Positions 8,087 to 16,154 of a stretch of 26,105 nucleotides of DNA are shown piece by piece. Numbering within the stretch: position 1 is the first letter of the stretch; each line of letters opens with the position of its first letter. A program made the position numbers and the translations under genes. Origin of the DNA: Halodurantibacterium flavum (lineage in GTDB: Bacteria > Pseudomonadota > Alphaproteobacteria > Rhodobacterales > Rhodobacteraceae); contig NZ_JBHUGH010000032.1 in NCBI RefSeq assembly GCF_042681825.1, forward strand, positions 1-26,105, given 5' to 3'. The notes under the pieces were generated by a model. That model was not told where the DNA came from. It saw only the letters and a program-made list of their open reading frames with translations, and ran no database searches.

Positions 8087-8962
8087 TCAGCGCCGCAGGA
8101 GACGGCGCGCGACCGCCCAGATCACAAGAAGGCTCGCGACATCGAGAAGCAGGAGCGGTATCATCTCGGGCGCGCTTTGCGGCATCTGCCTGACCCAGAG
8201 GCCCAATCCCCCAAGCGGCCCGGGTGCCGCGACGAAGAGAAGGGCAAGCGCGTTGTTCGCCGCGTGAAGGCCCCAGGCCGCCCCCAGCGTGCCTGTCCGC
8301 GCGGTCAGATCCGCCGCCAGAAGGCCCACAAGCCCCGTGACGAACACCACGAGCAGGCTGTTCCCGCCCATCTCAAGCGGATTGTAATGCAGCGCCCCGA
8401 ACAGGATCGACGGCAGCAGCATCCAGATGAGCGGCGAGCGGAACCGCGCCGCCAGTTGCTGCTGCAGATAGCCGCGAAAGATCAGCTCCTCGGCGCCGGT
8501 CTGCACAAGGATGCCCAGCACGCCCAGCGGCAGGAAGGCCAGCCAGACGATCAGTGGCAGATTGCGATAGATCCCTTCCTCGGGCGGTGCGAATATTGAC
8601 GCCAGAACCGAGGCGATGGCGGCAAGTCCGAGCATGACGCCGGCGGTGATCAGGAAATCCCGGAAGGCGGGGCGGCGGGGGCCGATCAGGCTTGCCGCGC
8701 TGCGCCGGTGCAGCAGCCGGACAGCGACGATAACGCCCAGGATCGCGGGCAGAAAGCTCGCCAGAATAACGAGTGTGAGCCAGGGACCGATCAGCAGGTG
8801 GTCCAGGAAATTCTCTACCTGCGGCGGAAGATCGGGCAGAAACGCGATGCCGGCAAGCGGGATGACGTAGATCACGACGATTAGGACAAGTCCCAGCGCG
8901 ACGCGCCAGAGCTGCGGACGGCGTCGCGCCGGTTCTATGTAACGTTCAAAAGCCGGTGTCAT
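8087..8962 (-). CDS. CPBP family intramembrane metalloprotease
   Basis: This 291-residue multi-pass membrane protein belongs to the CAAX-protease/bacteriocin-processing (Abi) family. Hydrophobic segments lie near residues 20-42, 60-82, 103-124, 137-153, 178-195, 203-220 and 262-285. The conserved catalytic motifs are all present: EE at 158-159 in GAEELIFRGYLQQQL (with Arg-163), His-192 in FGALHYNP, and His-233 with Asn-236/237 in GLHAANN. The protein should therefore be an active intramembrane protease, but no substrate can be named from context. The start at 8962 follows AAGGG at suitable spacing. A much longer open frame continues upstream on this strand but runs antisense to ilvD and is not coding. 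The gene ends about 75 bases before accD and may be co-transcribed with it. Confidence 0.88.
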   Translation of the reverse strand: MTPAFERYIEPARRRPQLWRVALGLVLIVVIYVIPLAGIAFLPDLPPQVENFLDHLLIGPWLTLVILASFLPAILGVIVAVRLLHRRSAASLIGPRRPAFRDFLITAGVMLGLAAIASVLASIFAPPEEGIYRNLPLIVWLAFLPLGVLGILVQTGAEELIFRGYLQQQLAARFRSPLIWMLLPSILFGALHYNPLEMGGNSLLVVFVTGLVGLLAADLTARTGTLGAAWGLHAANNALALLFVAAPGPLGGLGLWVRQMPQSAPEMIPLLLLDVASLLVIWAVARRLLRR

Positions 8963-9088
8963 CGCTGCCCTTGTGGTGCGCTCTCGTTTCCGGCTGACAT
9001 AGGGCGGTGGTCCATGGCAAGCAAACGGCTTGTGCCCCCGTGCAGGCTCGCCTATCCAGTTTCCAGCCAGAGAACGGGAGAGAGCCCC

Positions 9089-10822
9089 ATGCAGAACAGC
9101 CGCTTTGACAAGTCGAAACTGCCCAGCCGCCACGTGACGGAGGGGCCGGCCCGCGCGCCGCATCGCAGCTATTTCTATGCAATGGGGATTTCCGAGGAAG
9201 AGATTCACCAGCCTTGGGTCGGCGTCGCCACCTGCTGGAACGAGGCCGCGCCCTGCAACATCGCGCTGAACCGGCAGGCGCAGGCGGTGAAGATGGGCGT
9301 CAAGAAAGGCGGCGGCACCCCGCGGGAGTTCACCACGATCACCGTGACCGACGGCATCGCCATGGGGCACGAAGGGATGCGGTCCTCGCTTGCCAGCCGC
9401 GAGGCGATTGCCGATACGGTCGAGCTGACCATGCGCGGGCATTGCTATGACGCGATTGTGGGGCTTGCGGGCTGTGACAAGTCGCTGCCGGGGATGATGA
9501 TGGCGATGGTCCGGCTCAATGTGCCGTCGGTCTTCATCTATGGTGGTTCGATCCTGCCGGGGCGGCTGAACGGGCGCGACGTGACCGTGCAGGACGTCTT
9601 CGAAGCCGTGGGCAAGCATCAGGCAGGTAACTACTCGGACGCCGAACTTGCCATTCTGGAGCGTGTCGCCTGCCCCAGCGCGGGCGCCTGCGGTGGCCAG
9701 TTCACCGCGAACACCATGGCCTGCGTGTCCGAGGCGATCGGGCTTGCACTGCCCAATTCCTCGGGGGCGCCGGCCCCTTACGAAAGCCGCGACGAATACG
9801 GCCAGGCCTCGGGCGAGGCCGTGATGAACCTGATCGAGCGCAACATCCGCGCCCGCGATATCGTGACGCGCAAGTCGCTGGAAAACGCGGCGCGGGTCGT
9901 GGCCTGCACCGGCGGTTCGACCAATGCCGGGCTGCACCTGCCGGCCATCGCGCATGAGGCCGGGATCGAGTTCGACCTCTTTGACGTCTGCGACATCTTC
10001 CGGGACACGCCCTATTTCGTGAACCTCAAGCCGGGCGGCGAATATGTGGCCAAGGACCTTTACGAGGCGGGCGGCGTTCCCGTCGTCATGAAGGAATTGC
10101 GCAAGGCCGGACTGATCCACGAAGACTGCATCACCGCCACGGGCCGCAGCATGGGCGAGGAGCTTGATCTCATCACCCGTGAGGCGGATGGCCGGGTTAT
10201 CTACCCCTCGGCCACGCCGCTGTCCAGGACGGGCGGTGTCGTCGGTCTGCGCGGGAACCTCGCGCCCGAAGGCGCCATCGTCAAGGTCGCGGGCATGAGC
10301 GAGGCGGACCAGGTCTTTACCGGACCCGCGCGGGTCTTTGAATGCGAAGAGGACGCCTTTGCCGCCGTGCAGAAGCGTGAATACAAGGAAGGCGAGGTTC
10401 TCGTCATCCGCAACGAAGGCCCGGCGGGCGGTCCCGGCATGCGCGAGATGCTGGCGACCACTGCGGCCCTTTCGGGCCAGGGGATGGGCAAGAAGGTCGC
10501 CCTGATCACCGATGGCCGTTTTTCGGGTGCGACCCGGGGCTTTTGCGTCGGCCATGTAGGCCCCGAGGCGGCGCATGGCGGCCCGATCGCCCTCTTGCAG
10601 GATGGCGACATGATCACGCTGAACGCCCTGACCGGCGAGATCTCGGTCGCGCTGAGCGAGGAAGACCTTGCCGCCCGGCGCGCCGCCTGGCCGGGGCCGC
10701 GCAAGACGCAATACGCCTCGGGCGCCCTTTGGAAATATGCCCAGCTGGTGGGCGCGACCCGCAAGGGCGCCGTAACACATCCCGGAGCCAATGCAGAAAC
10801 GCATATCTACATGGACCTCTGA
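9089..10822 (+). CDS. ilvD: Dihydroxy-acid dehydratase
   Basis: This 577-residue iron-sulfur enzyme catalyses the third common step of valine, isoleucine and leucine synthesis, dehydrating 2,3-dihydroxy-3-methyl(butano/pentano)ates to 2-oxo acids. Cluster cysteines are 49 (VGVATCWNEAAPCN), 129 (GLAGCDKSLPGMMMA) and 201 (CPSAGACGGQFTANTM), the three-cysteine arrangement of the [2Fe-2S] type. The C-terminal part has RNEGPAGGPGMREML and DGRFSGATRGFCVGHVGPEA, which carry substrate and metal contacts. The start at 9089 follows GGGAGAGA; an in-frame ATG at 9014 only adds unlikely sequence. The lipoprotein gene downstream begins inside the last 32 bases. No leader peptide or attenuator is visible in the 126 bases upstream. 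Confidence 0.97.
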   Translation: MQNSRFDKSKLPSRHVTEGPARAPHRSYFYAMGISEEEIHQPWVGVATCWNEAAPCNIALNRQAQAVKMGVKKGGGTPREFTTITVTDGIAMGHEGMRSSLASREAIADTVELTMRGHCYDAIVGLAGCDKSLPGMMMAMVRLNVPSVFIYGGSILPGRLNGRDVTVQDVFEAVGKHQAGNYSDAELAILERVACPSAGACGGQFTANTMACVSEAIGLALPNSSGAPAPYESRDEYGQASGEAVMNLIERNIRARDIVTRKSLENAARVVACTGGSTNAGLHLPAIAHEAGIEFDLFDVCDIFRDTPYFVNLKPGGEYVAKDLYEAGGVPVVMKELRKAGLIHEDCITATGRSMGEELDLITREADGRVIYPSATPLSRTGGVVGLRGNLAPEGAIVKVAGMSEADQVFTGPARVFECEEDAFAAVQKREYKEGEVLVIRNEGPAGGPGMREMLATTAALSGQGMGKKVALITDGRFSGATRGFCVGHVGPEAAHGGPIALLQDGDMITLNALTGEISVALSEEDLAARRAAWPGPRKTQYASGALWKYAQLVGATRKGAVTHPGANAETHIYMDL

Positions 10823-11459
10823 TCCCCGCCGACCGGGCCGCGCCGTCGCGATCGTCATCGCGCTGGTGCTGCCCGGATGTGTGGAAACCATGCCGCAGGC
10901 GGCCTCTGCCTCGGCGCCCGAACGTGTGGCCGTCGCAGGCGGAGAGGTCGTTGTCGGTGGCCCGCGTGGCTATTGCGTCGACATGGACGCCTCTCGCGAT
11001 GATGCCGACGGGGCGCTGATCGTCATGGGGGGCTGCGCGTCGCTGGTGCAGGACCCGGCCCTGCCCCAGCCCGAGCGCCCTGCGGTACTGACCGCTGCCG
11101 TTTCGGCGGCGGGGCGCGGGATGAAGGTGCGGGATTCCTCGGCCCAGTTCGACGCCTATTTCAGGTCCGAGGCGGGGCGGGCGGCGCTGGCGCGATCCGG
11201 CCGGGCCGCGGATGTCGCGGTGCTGGAAACCTTCATGCGCGATGGCGTGTATTTCCTGCATCTGCGCGATGTCGGCAACCTGAGCGGCCCGGGGCTGGAG
11301 ACGGATTACTGGCGCGCGCTGGTCGATGTGGGCGACCGGATCGTCACGCTTTCGGTGCTGTCGCCCCGCACCAATCCGCTCACACCACGGCAAGGGCAGG
11401 ACACGCTGTCGGAATTTGTCCGTCGCATCATCGCGGACAACCGGGGTAACATGGCCTGA
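10791..11459 (+). CDS. Uncharacterised lipoprotein overlapping ilvD
   Basis: This 222-residue protein is one I do not recognise by name. After a basic start (MQKRISTWTSDPRRPGR) a hydrophobic stretch AVAIVIALVLPGC ends in a plausible lipobox Cys, so it is probably an envelope lipoprotein. The remaining part contains GGPRGYCVDMDASRDD, LIVMGGCASL, GVYFLHLRD and TDYWRALVDVGDRIVTLSVL, which suggests a compact folded domain with two cysteines that may pair. The start lies 32 bases inside ilvD in another frame, with GGAG just upstream (short spacing), so translation may be coupled to ilvD. Codon usage is like the neighbours. The link to branched-chain amino acid synthesis is positional only; no function is proposed. 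Confidence 0.75.
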   Translation: MQKRISTWTSDPRRPGRAVAIVIALVLPGCVETMPQAASASAPERVAVAGGEVVVGGPRGYCVDMDASRDDADGALIVMGGCASLVQDPALPQPERPAVLTAAVSAAGRGMKVRDSSAQFDAYFRSEAGRAALARSGRAADVAVLETFMRDGVYFLHLRDVGNLSGPGLETDYWRALVDVGDRIVTLSVLSPRTNPLTPRQGQDTLSEFVRRIIADNRGNMA

Positions 11460-11486
11460 GACGGATGGCCTTTTGCAGAGGCGGGC

Positions 11487-12077
11487 ATGGCAGTTCTTTG
11501 GCGTAGCGCGATATCGCGCAGTGAAAGCAGCGAGGCGGAGATCGCCGCCGGTCGCCCTTGGGAATGGGTGCCCGCGCCATGGCAGCGCCAGCTGGGATGG
11601 GGTGATCTGGTCGCGAAGGCGCCGCGACAGGTGCTGGCGGACGGTGTGACGCTGTTCCACGATGGCAGCGGCGCGGCGGTTCTGCGTCAGGTCGAGCAGG
11701 GCGGCAGGGCGCACGGGGTCGCGCTGTCGTCGCAGGGGGAAAATGGCTCCTTCCTGTCGATCGTCTTCGACCTGCCGGATGCGTCTGCGCGGCATCTGCG
11801 ACCCTGGCAGATCGTCCGGCTGCAGTGCCGGATCTCGGCAGAACCGGCCGCGCCCCGGCTTTATGCGCGGTTCAACCTGTCCCATGGGCCGAATATAGAA
11901 ACGCTGGTGCGGGAAGTGGACGGGCAGGGTGCGGCTGAATTCGACCTCGCCTATTGCCCGATGGAGGTCAGCCGGATCGAGAAGGCCTGGATCGACCTGA
12001 TTTTCGAAGGGGGCTGCCCGCCGCGGGCTGTGCTGAGCGATCTTTGCATCGCGCGCCGGCCCAGGGGCGGGTTCTGA
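11487..12077 (+). CDS. Conserved hypothetical protein (possibly DUF6478)
   Basis: This 196-residue soluble protein has no signal peptide or membrane segment. Visible sequence includes WVPAPWQRQLGWGD, GVTLFHDG, SLSIVFDLPD-like strands (SFLSIVFDLPDA), RLYARFNLSHGPN and YCPMEVSRIEKAWIDLIFE. The alternation of short beta-type stretches in the second half suggests a beta-sandwich, which is a guess. From memory it may belong to DUF6478, a Rhodobacteraceae-centred family, but I cannot confirm that. The start at 11487 has GAGG 6-8 bases upstream. It follows the lipoprotein gene by 27 bases and ends 3 bases from the convergent OmpA-family gene, so it is probably the last gene of an ilvD transcript. 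Confidence 0.72.
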   Translation: MAVLWRSAISRSESSEAEIAAGRPWEWVPAPWQRQLGWGDLVAKAPRQVLADGVTLFHDGSGAAVLRQVEQGGRAHGVALSSQGENGSFLSIVFDLPDASARHLRPWQIVRLQCRISAEPAAPRLYARFNLSHGPNIETLVREVDGQGAAEFDLAYCPMEVSRIEKAWIDLIFEGGCPPRAVLSDLCIARRPRGGF

Positions 12078-12080
12078 ACG

Positions 12081-13052
12081 TCAGGGCAGGGTGATCAGCG
12101 CCTCGACGCGGCGATTGCGGGCGCGGCCTTCTTCGGTCGCGTTGTCGTCCCGGGGCGAAAGATAGCCCACCCCCTCGGCCGAGAGCCGCGACGCCGGGAT
12201 CGCATGATCCTCGACCAGCAGGCGCTGCACGGCCTCGGCCCGCTGGCGGGACAAGTCGATATTGGCGGCGAGCGGACCGGACGCATCGGAATGCCCGACA
12301 AGGGTCGCCTGTGCATCGGGATAGCGTTTCAGGAACTCCGCAAGCTGCGCGACCGAGGCGATATCGCGGTCTTCAAGCCGCGCACCGCCGCTGCCGAAGG
12401 TCACGCCATCCAGCACGAAGGCTTCGCCCGGGCGGGGATCGTCACCGCCCCAGGGGTCGTCCGCAAAGGTGGTGGGCGCCATTGAGGACAGCCGCATCTC
12501 CATTTCCGGCGGGTCGGCCGGGGATCCCGTCGGCGAGACATGGACCATCTGCAGATAGCCGCGCGCGTTGCTGCGGCTGACCATCAGCGTCACGGCTTCC
12601 AACCCATCAGGGGTGGCGCGTTGCGCCGAGAGGAACCGGAAATCGCCAAGGTCCACATGCATCTCGGGCTCGGGGAGGAGGTCGAGCGCATAGCGGAAAT
12701 CGAAGCCGCCGCATTGGCGCGTGGCGCATTCAAAGAGTATCTCGTAACCCTTTGCCTCCAGATCGGCGCGAAGGGGCGCAAGAAGACCAAGCGTGACATT
12801 CTGCCCCTCGAACCGCCAGGCGATCTGTTCCCCCAGCCCCTCGACCCGAGTCGTCGGAAGCCCGCCGTCCCGCCAGGGGCCAAGCGGAATGTCCTGCGAG
12901 GTGAAGGAAAGATGACGTCGCCCGGCCTCTTGCGCGCCGAAGGGCAATGTCAGCGGTTCGGCCCGCAACGGCCCGCCAAGACAAAGGGCAAGGAGCATTA
13001 TAGCCCCCGTCCATGTGGCCCTGACGGCCCCATTTTCTGCCCGTTCTTGCAC
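12081..13052 (-). CDS. OmpA-family protein with N-terminal DUF4892-like domain
   Basis: This 323-residue exported protein starts at a GTG at 13052 behind AAGAGG. Residues 10-31 (VRATWTGAIMLLALCLGGPLRA) form a signal peptide cleaved near AEP. The first half contains GYEILFECATRQCGGFDF, which resembles the cysteine-containing motif of DUF4892 proteins. The C-terminal 110 residues are an OmpA peptidoglycan-binding domain: VTFGSGGARLEDRDIASVAQ, then LVGHSDASGPLAANIDLSRQRAEAVQRLL, ending GRARNRRVEALI. The conserved Asp and Arg that hold diaminopimelate are present (SDASG region and ARNRRV). The protein is thus expected in the periplasm or outer membrane, anchored to peptidoglycan. It follows the GNAT gene by 18 bases and is probably the last gene of the cinA-GNAT-ompA cluster. 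Confidence 0.88.
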   Translation of the reverse strand: MQERAENGAVRATWTGAIMLLALCLGGPLRAEPLTLPFGAQEAGRRHLSFTSQDIPLGPWRDGGLPTTRVEGLGEQIAWRFEGQNVTLGLLAPLRADLEAKGYEILFECATRQCGGFDFRYALDLLPEPEMHVDLGDFRFLSAQRATPDGLEAVTLMVSRSNARGYLQMVHVSPTGSPADPPEMEMRLSSMAPTTFADDPWGGDDPRPGEAFVLDGVTFGSGGARLEDRDIASVAQLAEFLKRYPDAQATLVGHSDASGPLAANIDLSRQRAEAVQRLLVEDHAIPASRLSAEGVGYLSPRDDNATEEGRARNRRVEALITLP

Positions 13053-13070
13053 TGCCCGGCCTCTTGCGGC

Positions 13071-13781
13071 TCATTTCATGCGATAGTGATAGTGTCCCAC
13101 AGCTTGCATTCCAGCAAAAGAATAAAGCTTTTGCGCCGGCAGATTTGCGCGTGTCACCACAAGGGAGAGCCACGTGCAGCCCTGATCCTGTGCCCAGCGG
13201 GCGGCGGCAATCAGGATGTTGTGGCCTGCGCCCTTTCGGCGTTGCCCAGGTGCAACCTCGACGGCGTGGAGCATAGCGATATCGTGATCGGCCGCGACAA
13301 AGGCCGTCCCCGCAGCCCGTTCCCCCGCCCGCGCCAGAAGCGTGGTTGCAGGGCCACGGGTCCTGTTCATCACCGCCAGCCGTTCCGGTCCGATCCCGCC
13401 TTGCGCCCAGATCAGGCGCTGTGCCGCGACCGGGGGCCAGGCCGGGATCACCTCATCCGTGGGCGATGCCGTCAGGGCCGCCGGCATCACATGGATCGAA
13501 ACGGGATCGACCACGCGGTAGCCTTCCCGCGCCAGAAGATCGTCGAGTTCATCCTCGCCCGCGCGCAGCATGAAGAGCGGGGGTTGACCCAGATCGCGCA
13601 TCGCGGCTTCGGCCAGGGGCAGATCCGCCCGCGTCACCGGCGCCGAGGCAGTCGCCGCCGACACTCGCTTGCCCCCGCCCTGACCGTCGCGAATGATCCA
13701 GGGACCGGCCCGATGCACGGCCGCGGGGGGCCAGGTGGCCTCCAGAACCTCATAAAGGCGGGTGACGTCGGGGATCGTCAC
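13071..13781 (-). CDS. GNAT family N-acetyltransferase
   Basis: This 236-residue cytosolic protein has the acetyl-CoA binding motif of GNAT enzymes in its C-terminal third: HAVEVAPGQRRKGAGHNILIAAARWAQ, in which QRRKGAG is the phosphate-binding loop. The terminal TRANLPAQKLYSFAGM is the usual last helix and strand. The N-terminal half (WPPAAVHRAGPWIIRDG, GYRVVDPVSIHVM) resembles a second, degenerate GNAT half, as in tandem acetyltransferases. The acceptor is unknown. The gene overlaps the cinA-like gene by 4 bp, so the two are translationally coupled, and the OmpA-family gene follows 18 bases downstream. Confidence 0.87.
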   Translation of the reverse strand: MTIPDVTRLYEVLEATWPPAAVHRAGPWIIRDGQGGGKRVSAATASAPVTRADLPLAEAAMRDLGQPPLFMLRAGEDELDDLLAREGYRVVDPVSIHVMPAALTASPTDEVIPAWPPVAAQRLIWAQGGIGPERLAVMNRTRGPATTLLARAGERAAGTAFVAADHDIAMLHAVEVAPGQRRKGAGHNILIAAARWAQDQGCTWLSLVVTRANLPAQKLYSFAGMQAVGHYHYRMK

Positions 13782-14509
13782 GCCTGATCCGGCGCGAACA
13801 GCTTTGACAGGCGCACCATCGCGGCGTCGAGGCGTCCGGCATCGGTGCCGCGAATGACGATATCGGCCCCGAAGGCGCCGTTCCGCACAAAAGGATAGGA
13901 CCCGATCGAGAGGTCAGGGTAGTCCGCCGCAAGGACGGAGAGGGGGCCCGCGATCTCTCCCTCGCCGCGGTCGATCCGTAACGACTGGCTGAGGATCGGG
14001 CTGCCGCCGGTCAGCCGTGGCAGCAGCGAGGCGAGCATCGCCTGAAAGATGTTGGGCACGCCGGCCATGACATGAACGTTCTCAAGCGAAAAGCCCGGCG
14101 CGGCCGAGATCGGGTTCTCGATCAGCACGGCCCCCTCCGGGATGCGCGCCATCCGCAGCCGGGCCTCGTTCAGTTCGGCCCCCGTCTTGGCGTAATGGGC
14201 AGCGAGAAGGGCGCGTGCATCGTCGCGCACGGCGATGGGCAGGCTAAAGGCGGTGGCGACCGCCTCGGCGGTGATGTCGTCATGGGTCGGCCCGATCCCG
14301 CCCGAGGTGAAGACGTGGTCGTGCGCCTCGCGCAGGGCATTCACCGCGGCGACGATTGCCCCCCTCTCGTCCCCGATCACGCGCGCCTCGCGCAACTCGA
14401 TACCGTGGCGGGTAAGCTCGCCCGCGAGATAGTGCATGTTCGCGTCGCGCGTCCGCCCCGAAAGGATTTCCTCGCCGATCACGATCATCGCGGCGGTCGG
14501 GTTGCTCAT
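13778..14509 (-). CDS. CinA-like competence/damage-inducible protein A domain protein (MoaB/MogA fold)
   Basis: This 243-residue protein consists only of the molybdopterin-binding-fold domain found at the N-terminus of CinA. It opens AAMIVIGEEILSGRTRDANMHYLA and has the family motif FTSGGIGPTHDDITAEAVA. Further conserved text is ARIPEGAVLIENPISAAPGF and VHVMAGVPNIFQAML. The C-terminal nicotinamide-nucleotide deamidase domain of full CinA is absent, as is common for the stand-alone alphaproteobacterial form. CinA N-domains have been linked to nucleotide pyrophosphatase activity; the true role here is not known. The start at 14509 follows AGGGG at good spacing. It diverges from sfsA, with 69 bases between them, and leads a cluster with the GNAT and OmpA-family genes. 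Confidence 0.88.
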   Translation of the reverse strand: MSNPTAAMIVIGEEILSGRTRDANMHYLAGELTRHGIELREARVIGDERGAIVAAVNALREAHDHVFTSGGIGPTHDDITAEAVATAFSLPIAVRDDARALLAAHYAKTGAELNEARLRMARIPEGAVLIENPISAAPGFSLENVHVMAGVPNIFQAMLASLLPRLTGGSPILSQSLRIDRGEGEIAGPLSVLAADYPDLSIGSYPFVRNGAFGADIVIRGTDAGRLDAAMVRLSKLFAPDQA

Positions 14510-14578
14510 TTCATCCCCTTTGCCGCGCCTGGCGGCCATCTGCTTGTCCGGTCCCTTGCATCGGTATAGGCGTGGGAA
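14510..14578. promoter_or_regulatory. Divergent promoter region between the cinA-like gene and sfsA
   Basis: Only 69 bases separate the two start codons, so both promoters must lie here or reach into the coding ends. A candidate -35 on the plus strand is TTGCAT near 14557, followed by TATAGG near 14565, but the spacing is too short to be a proper pair. I cannot assign either promoter. Confidence 0.3.
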
Positions 14579-15277
14579 ATGCGCTTTCAAAGCCCCCTTG
14601 TCCGCGCCCGGCTGTTGCGGCGCTATAAACGCTTTCTGGCCGATTTCGTTCTGGATGACGGGCGGGAGATCACGGCACATTGTCCGAATCCGGGCGCCAT
14701 GACCGGTCTTGCAGATGCGGGCCAGCCCTGCTGGCTGCAACAGGCGTCGCCCGGCCGCAAGCTTGGCTTTGGCTGGCGGTTGGTCGAACTTCCGGGCGGT
14801 CATCTGGCCAATGTCGACACCAGCCTGCCGAACCGGGTCGTGGCCGAGGCCCTGGCGGCGGGCGCCCTGCCGGGCCTTGAGGCCTACCGCACGATCCGTC
14901 CCGAAATACGGTATGGCACGGCAAGCCGCGTCGATTTCCTGCTGCAACAAGAGGGGCTGCCCGACGCGCTGCTGGAGGTGAAGTCGGTGACGCTGGACCG
15001 CGCTGGCGTGGGTGCCTTTCCGGACAGCGTGACCCTGCGCGGTGCGCGCCATCTGCGCGACCTGGCCGAAGAGGTCCGGTCGGGGCGGAGGGCGGTGATG
15101 CTGTTTCTTCTGGGGCGGACCGATTGCCATTCGGTGACGGTCGCGCGCGACATCGACCCGGCCTATGCGCAGGCCTTTGATGATGCGCGTGCTGCGGGGG
15201 TAGAGATGCGCGCGCTCGCCTCTCGCATCACGACCGAGGCGATCACCCATGGGCGAGAGATCCCGGTTCTGGCGTGA
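14579..15277 (+). CDS. sfsA: SfsA family DNA-binding/nuclease-fold protein
   Basis: This 232-residue protein carries the full SfsA signature. It begins MRFQSPLVRARLLRRYKRFL and contains HCPNPGAMTGL, WLVELPGG-like text (GWRLVELPGGHLANVDTSLPN), and YRTIRPEIRYGTASRVDFLL. LEVKSVTL contains the E-x-K motif of PD-(D/E)XK nuclease folds, and Asp of the VDFLL strand completes the likely metal site. E. coli SfsA was found as a stimulator of sugar fermentation genes; its biochemical activity remains poorly defined. Length is typical. The start codon is the first ATG after the divergent region; no strong ribosome binding site precedes it (GGAAAT only). map follows 62 bases downstream on the same strand. 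Confidence 0.94.
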   Translation: MRFQSPLVRARLLRRYKRFLADFVLDDGREITAHCPNPGAMTGLADAGQPCWLQQASPGRKLGFGWRLVELPGGHLANVDTSLPNRVVAEALAAGALPGLEAYRTIRPEIRYGTASRVDFLLQQEGLPDALLEVKSVTLDRAGVGAFPDSVTLRGARHLRDLAEEVRSGRRAVMLFLLGRTDCHSVTVARDIDPAYAQAFDDARAAGVEMRALASRITTEAITHGREIPVLA

Positions 15278-15298
15278 CGGTCTGGTCAAAGGGCGATT

Positions 15299-15322
15299 CT
15301 TTGCCTATTTGAAGGGGCAAAG
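15299..15322 (+). other. Hairpin between sfsA and map
   Basis: CTTTGCC at 15299-15305 and GGCAAAG at 15316-15322 form a perfect 7-bp stem with a 10-base loop, ending 17 bases before the GTG start of map. There is no following T run, so it is not a standard terminator. It could be an RNA processing site, a weak attenuator, or chance. Confidence 0.4.
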
Positions 15323-15339
15323 CTGATAGGAGATTTCGG

Positions 15340-16152
15340 GTGGACGATCACCTGCGCGGTCGTGTGACCAAGGATGGGATTCGGATTCATGAACCTGCGG
15401 ATTTCGCGGGAATGCACCGGGCCGGCCGCATCGCGGCGGAGATCCTGGATGAGGTCGCGCCGCTGGTTGTGCCCGGCGTCACCACGGCCGAGCTGGACCG
15501 GGTGATCACCGAAAAGGTCGCGGAGTCTGGCGCCACCTCGGCCACGATCGGCTACCGCGGGTATCAGCACGCGTCGTGCATCAGCGTGAACCACGTAGTC
15601 TGCCACGGGATCCCCGGGCCGAAGCAGCTTCGGAACGGCGATATCCTGAACATCGACGTGACGGTCATTCTCGATGGCTGGTATGGCGACACAAGCCGGA
15701 TGTTCGTGGCGGGAACCGTCGGCCGCAAGGCCGAACGACTGATCGAGGTTACGCACGACGCCCTGATGAAGGGGATCGAGGCGGTTCGGCCCGGCGCGAC
15801 CTTCGGCGATATCGGGGCCGCCATCCAGACCTATGTCGAAGCGAACCGGATGTCGGTCGTCCGCGATTTCTGCGGGCATGGGCTGGGCCGTGTGTTTCAT
15901 GCGCCGCCCAACGTTCTTCATTACGGGCGACCGGGGACCGGGCCCGTTCTGGAAGAGGGGATGTTCTTTACGATCGAGCCCATGGTCAACCTGGGGCGGC
16001 CGGAAACCAAGGTGCTCGCCGATGACTGGACGGCGGTGACCCGGGACAAGTCGCTCTCGGCGCAGTTCGAGCATTCCATCGGTGTGACAGCAGACGGGTG
16101 CGAGATCTTTACCCTCTCGCCCGCCGGTCGCTTCCACCCGACCTGGGCCTGA
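15340..16152 (+). CDS. map: Type I methionine aminopeptidase
   Basis: This 270-residue enzyme removes the initiator methionine from new proteins in the cytosol. All catalytic residues align with E. coli MetAP: His-89 (VVCHGIPG), Asp-106 and Asp-117 (NIDVTVILDGWYGDTS), His-180 (FCGHGLG), His-187, Glu-213 (FTIEPM) and Glu-244 (QFEHSIGV). The start is a GTG at 15340 behind AGGAG with about 7 bases spacing; this is better than any internal ATG and gives a normal family length with a short alphaproteobacterial N-terminal extension. It ends 2 bases before the convergent dinB. The gene is essential in most bacteria that carry a single copy. Confidence 0.96.
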   Translation: MDDHLRGRVTKDGIRIHEPADFAGMHRAGRIAAEILDEVAPLVVPGVTTAELDRVITEKVAESGATSATIGYRGYQHASCISVNHVVCHGIPGPKQLRNGDILNIDVTVILDGWYGDTSRMFVAGTVGRKAERLIEVTHDALMKGIEAVRPGATFGDIGAAIQTYVEANRMSVVRDFCGHGLGRVFHAPPNVLHYGRPGTGPVLEEGMFFTIEPMVNLGRPETKVLADDWTAVTRDKSLSAQFEHSIGVTADGCEIFTLSPAGRFHPTWA

Positions 16153-16154
16153 GC

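Noticed and set aside
8963..10891. N-terminal extension of the CPBP protease frame by more than 600 codons
   Set aside because: The extension is antisense to ilvD; the real protein starts at 8962 behind a ribosome binding site and is of normal family length.
14510..15289. Extension of the cinA-like frame upstream to 15289 on the minus strand
   Set aside because: The extension is antisense to sfsA, and the sequence at 14509 has a proper start, ribosome binding site and family N-terminus.
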